Under the pieces are notes generated by a model. It was given only the letters and a program-made list of their open reading frames with translations, did no database searches and was not told the origin of the DNA. Positions 34,785-42,903 of a stretch of 64,000 nucleotides of DNA are shown piece by piece. Each line of letters opens with the position of its first letter. Within the stretch, counting starts at the first letter, position 1. The position numbers and the translations under genes are program-made. The stretch is from assembly GCA_964462525.1 (NCBI GenBank), contig CAYWWY010000001.1:248001-312000 (forward strand), given 5' to 3'. The DNA is from CAYWWY01 sp964462525 (GTDB lineage: Bacteria; Thermotogota; Thermotogae; MWEM01).

Positions 34785-35820
34785 CAAAACCTTTGCTTAC
34801 GTATGGAGAAGTCATCGCCCTCAATAATGCCCCGTAGCTCATTCGGAACCATAGGATATCACCAACATTGAGTTTCTTTGTATACTCGGTGCAATCTAAT
34901 AAGGTATGGTCACTACTCGCGTGCAGTACTTCGATGCCGTCTTCGATCGGCACCAATCCGCCTGGAGAAATGTCTTGCTCTCCCATGGCAAGAATCACGC
35001 GAATTCTTGTACCCCGATCTTCAAAAGTAGGCACTCTTCCAAAGGCATCTTGGCCAATCGTACCGATCGGAACAGATGGTTTTTCCTTCAGTTCGACCAC
35101 TTGCGCGCCGATCATACAGGCATCCTGAGTCGTTCCCGGAACTGTGCGATTTCGAGTCACATCTGTTCCTAAAATGATTGATTCCCCCAGTCGAAAGTGG
35201 TTCACTCCTTCAGGGAGCGTTCCGTCTTCGATTAATTTCAAAGCAGCTGTGTTTCCCGCTGATACTATGGGAAGGGCAAAGCGATTCGCAACTTCAACGG
35301 CTTTTTTCATGTTCACGGAATCAGGGAGGACCCCACCAAAGCAACCCAAGTTGATCCCAACACCAACCAAGCGATCATTTGCGACTTTCATGACTCTCAT
35401 AATCTCGTCAGTTGCCGTGTCCATCCAAACTCCTTCACGCAGATCACCAACATCGACCATATAAATCAGCTTTGGCTGCTTTCCTCCTGGTAACTGAATG
35501 ATCTCTTTTACCGTACTTTCTTCTGAAACAAGAACATAGTCCAAATATCGATTCACATCTTCTAACTCTGATCCCATTGGAATACGCAACAACATCATCG
35601 GATGATCGATTCCGTTCTCCAGCAAATGGACAATGTTTTGAATCCTTGAATCAGCGATCATTTGCATCCCAGCATGGATCATTTCTCGTGCAATTAATGG
35701 GTTCCCACACACAACTTTTGTCACACCAGCTACTTCTATTCCAGATTTTTGACAAAGCTGCTGTAGATATCTGGCATTTCCGTATATTTTGCTAAGATTA
35801 ATCTCTAGTCTGGGATACAT
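34777..35820 (-). CDS. alanine/ornithine racemase-family PLP enzyme
   Basis: 347 residues. YPRLEINLSKIYGNARYLQQLC with VAGVTKVVCGNP, where the Lys is the PLP base, matches the ornithine-racemase branch of the fold III racemases, with INLGCFGG and HFRLGESIILGTD downstream. It probably racemises ornithine or lysine, but specificity is unproven. The ATG at 35820 (GAGGA upstream) is preferred to two closer to the GH57 stop. It follows the GH57 gene with a short gap. Confidence 0.72.
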   Translation of the reverse strand: MYPRLEINLSKIYGNARYLQQLCQKSGIEVAGVTKVVCGNPLIAREMIHAGMQMIADSRIQNIVHLLENGIDHPMMLLRIPMGSELEDVNRYLDYVLVSEESTVKEIIQLPGGKQPKLIYMVDVGDLREGVWMDTATDEIMRVMKVANDRLVGVGINLGCFGGVLPDSVNMKKAVEVANRFALPIVSAGNTAALKLIEDGTLPEGVNHFRLGESIILGTDVTRNRTVPGTTQDACMIGAQVVELKEKPSVPIGTIGQDAFGRVPTFEDRGTRIRVILAMGEQDISPGGLVPIEDGIEVLHASSDHTLLDCTEYTKKLNVGDILWFRMSYGALLRAMTSPYVSKGFVV

Positions 35821-35845
35821 TGTATTAATTCCTCTTTTCATCATC

Positions 35846-37930
35846 CTAAATCGACTGAATTCTGAGTTTCACCTTGAACTCAAATGAACCCATGGGCGCA
35901 AGCTCAAACTTCACAATAGGCGTAATGCTGGAGGCTTGATAAACCCGTTCAAAGCCGGATTCCGAATATGAAACCGTGTAGACAGGAAAGAACCAGAAAG
36001 CCATTTCCCGATCCGGTTGAAAAGAAATATCCACTCCTTCATATTCGCTTCGCGCACCAAAGAAATGTGCCTTTACGATTCCTGCTTCCCCTAGGGTTTT
36101 TCGTTCAAACTCTGGACAATAGAAGTATCTGTCGGATGTATTCGGAGCCATTAAATTGATGTTGTATTCACTTCCAAAAGTAAGGGAAATTTTTTCTCCT
36201 GATTCATTGGAAATGCAATGATTCACAGAAAACCCATCATCCTCCATCTGGAAGATTTTTTCCACTTTAACAGGAAGCCACAGCGCACCAACCCAAACGT
36301 GCCCTTTTCTCCACATTTTGATTTCCCCTGTGTCCCTTCCCGTAATTTGGTATTGGTAGGGCTGGTTGACAAAATCCCCTTGCTCTGGATACCGACATTT
36401 AGAATATTTTTCCAAATCATGCCACTCTCCGAAAAAATGATCCAAAAGGGAAAATCGTTCATACCAATCATAGTGCAAATACTGTTCAAGCCCTTTTTCT
36501 TTGATCAACAATTCACCATCTTCGGCTTCATCCAACATCCTTGCTTTGGACATGCGTTCATGGTAAGGCTCGTAGCGACGCGTCAGGGTGTTATTAAGAT
36601 TTAGAGATCGATCTTTGACATCGATTTCAAAAATCCTCCCTCCTATGGAAGGAGAGATCCCTACTTGGTAGTTCTTGGTTTGAACAAGGATTTCCTTATT
36701 CCCATCTAAATCGATATCTTTTTCTAAAACCTCGATATGATGAGGTTCGATGTTCTCATATTCATCGATCATTCTTTCTGCGTTTATTAAGTGAGAATAA
36801 ACCGAATGCCTAAGGTTCGGAAGGTACAATCCCCCAAATACCCCATGCCAGTAAGCATCATTTGCTTGAGCCATCATAATTTCCTCAAGAATTTCTTCGG
36901 GCATGTTTTCGTTATACCTGTTGCGAACAAATAACATTTTTTTATGCATAAGGTTGGCTTCTGAGTATTTCGTGAGGAATCCTCTCCAAAACCCTCCTTT
37001 CAAGAACATTCCAAAGCGTTCCCATGTACCCTGTGACTGCAATTCATGCTCCAAGCGTTCCAAATGGATACGAGCTCGGCTGGGTAATGACCACTTCATC
37101 ATCTCCGAGTAAGAAGAATCAGGAAGATATACGCGCCCTTTGGGTTGGTATTTTTTTATGTATTCTTGGAATGTTGAGGTTTTCAACCAGCTTTGATTTT
37201 GCACCAGCAAGTCAAAAAAACGGGCCAACCAACCTTCTTCGTACAAAAGCTTATGGGTACCAGGCCATAGTCCAAATTTTTCTCCATCATCAAACATAAG
37301 AAACATGTTATCGCCCATTTCCGTCGATCGATCCTTAAGAAACGCAATGGTTTCTTCCGGGGGGCGATGGGGAACAAGATAACGAAGACGTCTATTGATG
37401 GGGAAAGCTTTAATGGGGTACCCTTGTTCTTCTGTAATAAAATAACCAGTTAGTTCATCATCATAGTGACCAGCATTTCGGAAATGGGTATCGTCTAACA
37501 CCGTGTACTCAATATTGCATTTCGCCAAAACTTTTGCTAGTTGCGGCTCCCATACGCGTTCAGCCAGCCAAACTCCTTTGGGGGATACAGAAAATGCCTT
37601 TTCCAGGTATTTGGTCTGCTTTTTGATCTGCTCACACCGGTCTTCTTCGGGGATTACCGTAAGGATCGGATCAAAAAACCCCCCAGTGAGAATCTCGACT
37701 TGCCCTGATTGAATCATGTTTTTGAGTTGATCCAAATATTCGGGATGGTTTTTTTGTAACCATTCCAAAAGAGATCCGGAATAATGCAGCGAAAGTTTTA
37801 GAACCGGGTATTTTTTCAGGACATCAATAAAGGGTTTGTAGGACTTTTGATAGGCATCTTCTATGACAAATTCAAAATTGCCTACAGGTTGATGATTATG
37901 GATTCCCATCAAAAAATGGATTGTCCTCAT
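35846..37930 (-). CDS. GH57 4-alpha-glucanotransferase/alpha-amylase
   Basis: 694 residues. IHNHQPVGNFEFVIEDAY, the nucleophile Glu124 in GVWLAERVWEPQ, and the acid/base Asp in MFLMFDDGEKFG (Asp214/215) coincide in position with the catalytic residues of Thermococcus GH57 glucanotransferase. The C-terminal beta-sandwich follows. It remodels maltodextrins or glycogen in the cytoplasm. The ATG at 37930 follows GGGGAGGT; an upstream open frame overlaps the rng end. Confidence 0.92.
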   Translation of the reverse strand: MRTIHFLMGIHNHQPVGNFEFVIEDAYQKSYKPFIDVLKKYPVLKLSLHYSGSLLEWLQKNHPEYLDQLKNMIQSGQVEILTGGFFDPILTVIPEEDRCEQIKKQTKYLEKAFSVSPKGVWLAERVWEPQLAKVLAKCNIEYTVLDDTHFRNAGHYDDELTGYFITEEQGYPIKAFPINRRLRYLVPHRPPEETIAFLKDRSTEMGDNMFLMFDDGEKFGLWPGTHKLLYEEGWLARFFDLLVQNQSWLKTSTFQEYIKKYQPKGRVYLPDSSYSEMMKWSLPSRARIHLERLEHELQSQGTWERFGMFLKGGFWRGFLTKYSEANLMHKKMLFVRNRYNENMPEEILEEIMMAQANDAYWHGVFGGLYLPNLRHSVYSHLINAERMIDEYENIEPHHIEVLEKDIDLDGNKEILVQTKNYQVGISPSIGGRIFEIDVKDRSLNLNNTLTRRYEPYHERMSKARMLDEAEDGELLIKEKGLEQYLHYDWYERFSLLDHFFGEWHDLEKYSKCRYPEQGDFVNQPYQYQITGRDTGEIKMWRKGHVWVGALWLPVKVEKIFQMEDDGFSVNHCISNESGEKISLTFGSEYNINLMAPNTSDRYFYCPEFERKTLGEAGIVKAHFFGARSEYEGVDISFQPDREMAFWFFPVYTVSYSESGFERVYQASSITPIVKFELAPMGSFEFKVKLRIQSI

Positions 37931-37955
37931 GGAAGTAACCTCCCCTTTCATGTCC

Positions 37956-39440
37956 TCATTTTTTGAACTTGATATCATACCCATTCGGGTCCATTCGATT
38001 AAACTCGATTACAACTTTCTTTCCGCTTGTATTTTGCGCTCGATCCAACCATTCTTTGCCCAAAAACCCAGAAAGATTGGGGTGTACTTTCAACTGAATT
38101 TCGAATATATGCTCCATAGAAGAGATTTGGACCATTTCGCGCTCAATCATTTTCAATACTCTTTTGGGCGAAAGGACCAATCCTTCCCCATAGCAAATGG
38201 GGCACCGCTCGAATATCAGGTCCTGTAAAGGTGGGGATGTCCTTTTTCGTGTCATTTCCAACAATCCCAATTTAGTAAATCCAAGAATCGAAATTTTGGC
38301 TTTGTCCTTTTTTACTTCTTCTTCGAATATCTTCAACACTGTCAATTGATCATTTTCCTCATCCATATCGATGAAGTCAATGATTATGATCCCGCTAAGG
38401 TTTCTCAAACGGATCTGGCGAGCTGCTTCTTTTGCTGCTTGAATGTTTGTTTCAAAAACCATATCCCGACTACATCGATTGTTAATATTCTTGGCTGAGT
38501 TGATGTCGATTATCGTTAACGCTTCTGTGCGATCGATAATTAAGGTTCCTCCACAATCCAGAGATACTTTTCGTGTATAGATCTGTTCGACTTGAGTATT
38601 TACACCGTGCTTTTCAAAGATATCTTCTTTGATGAACCGGAGTTTTCCTTTCACCGGCTTTTGATCAAACTTTTTAAGAATCCCTTCCAATACTTTATGT
38701 AGTTCGGAAGAGTTGGTTAGAACTTCATCTACACTGGTATCATATTTTTCTCGCATAATTTGTTCCAGAATCTCGGGTTCGGCGTATAACTCTTTTGGTT
38801 TTTTTGATCGAGCGAACCTTTTTTCAATTTCCGACCAGGTTTGCTTAAGTTGCTCTAATTCTTCGGCCAACACTGATAGATCCGCATTGCGCGCAACCGT
38901 CCGTACGATGACTCCTTCCTTTTTTGCGATAGAAGCAACAAAATCATGGAGCCGTTTGCGTTCTCCAGAATCATCGATTTTTCGGGAAACCCCAATAGTC
39001 CGCGAAAAAGGCATATAGACAAGTGACCTTCCAGCAATTCCCACATTGGTTGTTCCTTGAGGTCCTTTTGCGCCTAAAGAGTCTTTCTTAACCTGGATTA
39101 TGAGCTTTTCCCCTTTTGAAATCTTTTCCATTTTGATGGTCTTTGTCTGATTCTGATGATCTTTGTCATTTTTTCCAAAAGCGCAGTACATTAGGTCTCT
39201 TGCTCTTAGAAATACATTCTTTGATTTTCCGATATTCACAAATAGAGCATCCAACCCCTGCACGATATTTTCAACACGCCCAAGATAAATATTCCCTGTG
39301 ATGCTTTCGTTATCGATTTCCTCTAAATGCAGTTCCATGAGCTGTTGACCTTCGAGCACGGCAATCAAAATCTCTTCATCAAACTCGCCAACAAGAATCC
39401 GCTTAAGGGTGGGATTGGAAGTTACAATGATACTCACCAC
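37956..39440 (-). CDS. rng: ribonuclease G/E family endonuclease
   Basis: 494 residues. S1-like N-terminus (GNIYLGRVENIVQGLDALFVNIG), catalytic Asp residues in TEALTIIDINSAKN and IIIDFIDMDEE, and the zinc-link CPICYGEG. It processes rRNA and mRNA. It lacks the long C-terminal scaffold of RNase E, so RNase G is the better name. GTG start; two adjacent GTG codons make the exact residue uncertain. Confidence 0.93.
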   Translation of the reverse strand: MVSIIVTSNPTLKRILVGEFDEEILIAVLEGQQLMELHLEEIDNESITGNIYLGRVENIVQGLDALFVNIGKSKNVFLRARDLMYCAFGKNDKDHQNQTKTIKMEKISKGEKLIIQVKKDSLGAKGPQGTTNVGIAGRSLVYMPFSRTIGVSRKIDDSGERKRLHDFVASIAKKEGVIVRTVARNADLSVLAEELEQLKQTWSEIEKRFARSKKPKELYAEPEILEQIMREKYDTSVDEVLTNSSELHKVLEGILKKFDQKPVKGKLRFIKEDIFEKHGVNTQVEQIYTRKVSLDCGGTLIIDRTEALTIIDINSAKNINNRCSRDMVFETNIQAAKEAARQIRLRNLSGIIIIDFIDMDEENDQLTVLKIFEEEVKKDKAKISILGFTKLGLLEMTRKRTSPPLQDLIFERCPICYGEGLVLSPKRVLKMIEREMVQISSMEHIFEIQLKVHPNLSGFLGKEWLDRAQNTSGKKVVIEFNRMDPNGYDIKFKK

Positions 39441-39469
39441 CTAAAAAAGAATAATGGTTCATTGGTACT

Positions 39470-40018
39470 CTACATGTCAAATTCGATCAATCCAATCCCT
39501 TTCGATTTTCTTCGGTAAATTAAATTTACTTCTTCCGTTTCCGCATTTTTAAAGACAAAAAAAGTATGGCCCAACATTTCCAATTGAAGCTTAGCTTCCT
39601 CTACCGACATCGGTTGAAGGAAAAAACGCTTGGTTTTTTCAACGTCCGTTTCTTCATCGGAATCTTCTTGAGATGGTGCAATCTGATTTGCAATATCTTC
39701 CCCTACCCCTTTCACCCCGGATTTATGGCGCACCATCCGTTTAGTCTTGAATTTGAGCAACTTTTTTTCCATCGAATCGACAACCGAATCAATCGACACA
39801 TATGGGTCGTTGCTGTGTTCTTCAACCCGGATCACGCCTCCACGAACCTTTAGAGTAAACTCTACGATGTAATCGGCCCGTTCCTTTTCCATTTTTACAT
39901 CTAGTTTTACATGGTCCCCTTCTGGAGCAACTCGATCCAATCGACTCATTTTCTTTGATAAATACTCTTCCATCGCCTCGCTGCTTTCTACGCCTCGAGT
40001 AACCAATCGATATTCCAT
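39470..40018 (-). CDS. hpf: long-form ribosome hibernation promotion factor
   Basis: 182 residues: an N-terminal S30/YfiA domain (VTRGVESSEAMEEYLSKKMSRLDR) and a C-terminal dimerisation domain (PMSVEEAKLQLEMLGHTFFVF... VIYRRKSKGIGLIE-like). Long-form HPF pairs 70S ribosomes into 100S dimers in slow growth. Ribosome binding site GAGGTGAT, own promoter. Confidence 0.95.
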   Translation of the reverse strand: MEYRLVTRGVESSEAMEEYLSKKMSRLDRVAPEGDHVKLDVKMEKERADYIVEFTLKVRGGVIRVEEHSNDPYVSIDSVVDSMEKKLLKFKTKRMVRHKSGVKGVGEDIANQIAPSQEDSDEETDVEKTKRFFLQPMSVEEAKLQLEMLGHTFFVFKNAETEEVNLIYRRKSKGIGLIEFDM

Positions 40019-40074
40019 GTCCGATCACCTCACTATTTAATATGACGGAAAAGGCGACACTTGATTTTGGCTAT

Positions 40075-40083
40075 ATTTTACCA
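40075..40083 (-). promoter_or_regulatory. extended -10 promoter for hpf
   Basis: TGGTAAAAT on the minus strand, close to the end of the KamB-like gene and about 60 bases before the hpf start. Confidence 0.5.
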
Positions 40084-40088
40084 CATCC

Positions 40089-41126
40089 TTATACGGAATT
40101 GGCTCGGTATGATTCCCGAAATACATCCAATACCCATAAATTCGGAAAGGATTCTTTCACTGATGCCTCAAGTTCAATTGGATCAACACTATGTCGAACT
40201 CCCAGCGAATTGACTGCTAATCCCAAAAGATTGATGGGATGAATCACTCGAATCAAAATTCCAGCACGTTCCAAGCGATTATAACTTCTTGGGCTCAATA
40301 GAATCCGTGACCCATCTTGAACAACCAAAACCATCGGCCTCATCATTTTCCAAAAAGAGTGAGCGATTCGATCCGTTAAAACTCCTTCGCTAAAGACGAT
40401 CGGTTTGTCAATAGATGGATGTGTCTGATGGAACTCTTCTAACCAGGATTTGCTGGAAATACTGCACTGCTTAAAATCCCGAGAGAAAACCATAGAACGA
40501 ACCCTTGTTCCTCGGTTTTTTTCGATAAAACGCAAAGTACTCTTTGAAACAGGTTCAGTGGATAATGAACGAACCACGATACCGATATGCTGGACAACCT
40601 CTGCTACTTGAGAGGCGTCTGAAGGATTCGCGACAAGAAATACTCCATCTGCAAGACCAGCACGGCTATGCGCAATCCGGTTCAGAGCTCCGTCAACAAG
40701 TACCAAATCCACGAACTCAGATTTTTTTATAGAGCGGATGACTTGATCCAGCGTATCCATCGATCGAGGACCCACAAGTTCTACATCTACTTCCATCAAT
40801 GCTTTTGCCATAATGATACCACTCTGTGAAGCTCCGATCGAAAAGCTTTCTTCGATTTCAAACGCGTGATATGGAAGGTTCACTGCAGTTGATGATAAGA
40901 CTCTGTCACCGGGAAATACATGAATCCCGGGTTTTTCTACAGATGCGACAATGTCTCTCTTTTCACCGTCTCGACCTATCGTACACACCAAAACACGCAT
41001 GTTCGGTCGGTCGATCTGTTGAAGGAAGTAATTGATCAAGGTTGTTTTTCCTGCATTTTTCGCTAATCCTACAACAGAAATAACCGAATTTTGCTTTACG
41101 ATTGCTTTGAATGCTTTTGTTTCCAA
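40089..41126 (-). CDS. KamB-like P-loop protein (aminomutase-reactivase type)
   Basis: 345 residues with Walker A GLAKNAGKTTLINYF at about 20-34 and a second acidic block LVLVDGALNRIAHS. It resembles KamB, described as a reactivase subunit for the B12-dependent lysine 5,6-aminomutase of lysine-fermenting bacteria. The TTG start overlaps the end of kamA by 31 bases, so the two genes are translated together. No KamC, KamD or KamE is in the window, so the partner is unclear. Confidence 0.62.
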   Translation of the reverse strand: METKAFKAIVKQNSVISVVGLAKNAGKTTLINYFLQQIDRPNMRVLVCTIGRDGEKRDIVASVEKPGIHVFPGDRVLSSTAVNLPYHAFEIEESFSIGASQSGIIMAKALMEVDVELVGPRSMDTLDQVIRSIKKSEFVDLVLVDGALNRIAHSRAGLADGVFLVANPSDASQVAEVVQHIGIVVRSLSTEPVSKSTLRFIEKNRGTRVRSMVFSRDFKQCSISSKSWLEEFHQTHPSIDKPIVFSEGVLTDRIAHSFWKMMRPMVLVVQDGSRILLSPRSYNRLERAGILIRVIHPINLLGLAVNSLGVRHSVDPIELEASVKESFPNLWVLDVFRESYRANSV

Positions 41127-42373
41127 TCGTTCACCCTTTTTTGGCGCGGGGACCCTACGGGAATCAAACTTTTCCGTTCCCCTGTCAAGAGACTGGAGAC
41201 ACCTTCTCTGCTTTTCCGATCTTCCTGCAATACCTTGTCTGGGTCTGCTTGGGCTTTGTAATCCTTTGGTTCATCGTAAACAAACAAACCTCCTTCATAG
41301 TTTCGAAGAACGACCCGATTTTCACCATACGAGAGGAGATACTGCGGCATAACAGGGATTTTCCCCCCCCCATAAGGGGCGTCAACCACATAAGTAGGCA
41401 CAGCAAATCCGCTTGTATGACCACGCAAATACTCGACTATTTCCAACCCCTTTGCGATTGTCGTTCGAAAATGCGAAAGTCCGTGAGAAAGATCGCATTG
41501 ATACATATAGTATGGACGTACTCTGTATTTTACCAACTCCTGCACAAGCTTTTTCATAATTTCTGGATGGTCATTTACTCCTGCAAGCAATACCGATTGG
41601 TTCCCAAGGGGGATTCCAGCATCTGCTAACCTGGAAAGGGCTCCGATGGAGTCTGGTGTAATCTCGTTGGGGTGGTTAAAATGGGTATTCAACCAAATCG
41701 GTTGATAGCTTTTCATCATCTGAATCAGCTCTTCGTCGATCCGCTGTGGAATAACAACAGGCGCCCGAGAACCGAGTCGGATAACCTCAACCGATGGCAC
41801 TGAGGCAATTTTTTGAATAATTTTTTCCAAATAAGCAGTGGACAATGTAAGGGGGTCGCCTCCTGAAATTAGTACATCGCGGATTTCCTTATGGGCTTTG
41901 ATATAATCAATCGCATCATCAATATAATCGATTGGCATAGCCTTATCAGTTTCTCCGGCTTTTCTCCTCCGGGTACAGTGGCGACAATACATGGAACACA
42001 TGTCCGTAACCAGCAAGAGTACACGGTCCGGATATCGGTGTGTTAATCCTGGTGCAGGAGAATCAACGTCTTCATGGAGGGGATCCAACATGTCTTCCGG
42101 TGCTATATAAAGCTCTTTAGAAGTTGGAATTGCTTGTTTACGGATTGGATCCTTGGGGTTTTCAGGATTGATAAGGGTAGCATAATACGGAGTAATCGCC
42201 ATTCGCAAAAATTCCAAACTGTGGATGATTGCCTTTTTTTCCTCCTCCGACAAAGGCAACACTTGTTCAAGGGTCGAGACATCCATAATCCGGTTTTGTA
42301 ACTGCCATTTCCAGTCATTCCATACTTCCGGTGAAACATGGCTCCATAAACCGATTGCCCGGTAGTCGATCAA
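41096..42373 (-). CDS. kamA: lysine 2,3-aminomutase (radical SAM, PLP)
   Basis: Interconverts L-lysine and L-beta-lysine. 425 residues, with cluster cysteines 126, 130 and 133 (CSMYCRHC), the PLP lysine 338 in GGGKIP, and Asp294 and Asp331 that bind the substrate's distal amino group. With the TTG start at 42373 (GGGAGGTG upstream), all these positions are one more than in the Clostridium subterminale enzyme (125/129/132, 337, 293, 330), which supports both the start and the assignment. The ATG at 42403 is an alternative. Confidence 0.92.
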   Translation of the reverse strand: MIDYRAIGLWSHVSPEVWNDWKWQLQNRIMDVSTLEQVLPLSEEEKKAIIHSLEFLRMAITPYYATLINPENPKDPIRKQAIPTSKELYIAPEDMLDPLHEDVDSPAPGLTHRYPDRVLLLVTDMCSMYCRHCTRRRKAGETDKAMPIDYIDDAIDYIKAHKEIRDVLISGGDPLTLSTAYLEKIIQKIASVPSVEVIRLGSRAPVVIPQRIDEELIQMMKSYQPIWLNTHFNHPNEITPDSIGALSRLADAGIPLGNQSVLLAGVNDHPEIMKKLVQELVKYRVRPYYMYQCDLSHGLSHFRTTIAKGLEIVEYLRGHTSGFAVPTYVVDAPYGGGKIPVMPQYLLSYGENRVVLRNYEGGLFVYDEPKDYKAQADPDKVLQEDRKSREGVSSLLTGERKSLIPVGSPRQKRVNDWKQKHSKQS

Positions 42374-42405
42374 CGAAAACACCTCCCAAATGAGTTGCCC
42401 CATTA

Positions 42406-42891
42406 TTACTTCTGATTTGAAAACTTTCTTCCAAGGTTCTTTTTTACAATCTCAGGCACCCAAAGATCCACATTACCACCATGATAATAAATTTCCTTTA
42501 CTAACGTCGAAGAAATGAACGAATACCGAGTATCGGTCATCAAGAAAAAGGTGTCCAGCTTTGCGCACAGCTGTTTGTTGGCAGCTGCCATCTGCATTTC
42601 AAATTCAAAATCCGATACAGCTCTTAATCCGCGAACAACAGCATCCACTTGATGGGTTTGCACGTAATCAACCAGAAGTCCGCTATGCGTATCAACTTGA
42701 ATACAAGATTCGTCGTGGAAAATTTTGGAAATAATGCTCATCCGTTCTTCCATTGTGAAGGTGTATTTCTTTTGGATATTGTTCATAACCACGATAACAA
42801 GAGATCCGAATACTGATGCTGCTCTTCGTGCCACATCGATATGCCCATAGGTTATCGGGTCGAACGTACCTGGATAGATTGCGCGTGTCAT
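42406..42891 (-). CDS. coaD: phosphopantetheine adenylyltransferase
   Basis: 161 residues. AIYPGTFDPITYGHID carries the T/HxGH nucleotidyl-transfer motif, and VVRGLRAVSDFEFE the pantetheine-binding arginine. Makes dephospho-CoA. It is between the lipoprotein gene and kamA. Confidence 0.96.
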   Translation of the reverse strand: MTRAIYPGTFDPITYGHIDVARRAASVFGSLVIVVMNNIQKKYTFTMEERMSIISKIFHDESCIQVDTHSGLLVDYVQTHQVDAVVRGLRAVSDFEFEMQMAAANKQLCAKLDTFFLMTDTRYSFISSTLVKEIYYHGGNVDLWVPEIVKKNLGRKFSNQK

Positions 42892-42903
42892 CTCTTTGCC
42901 TAA

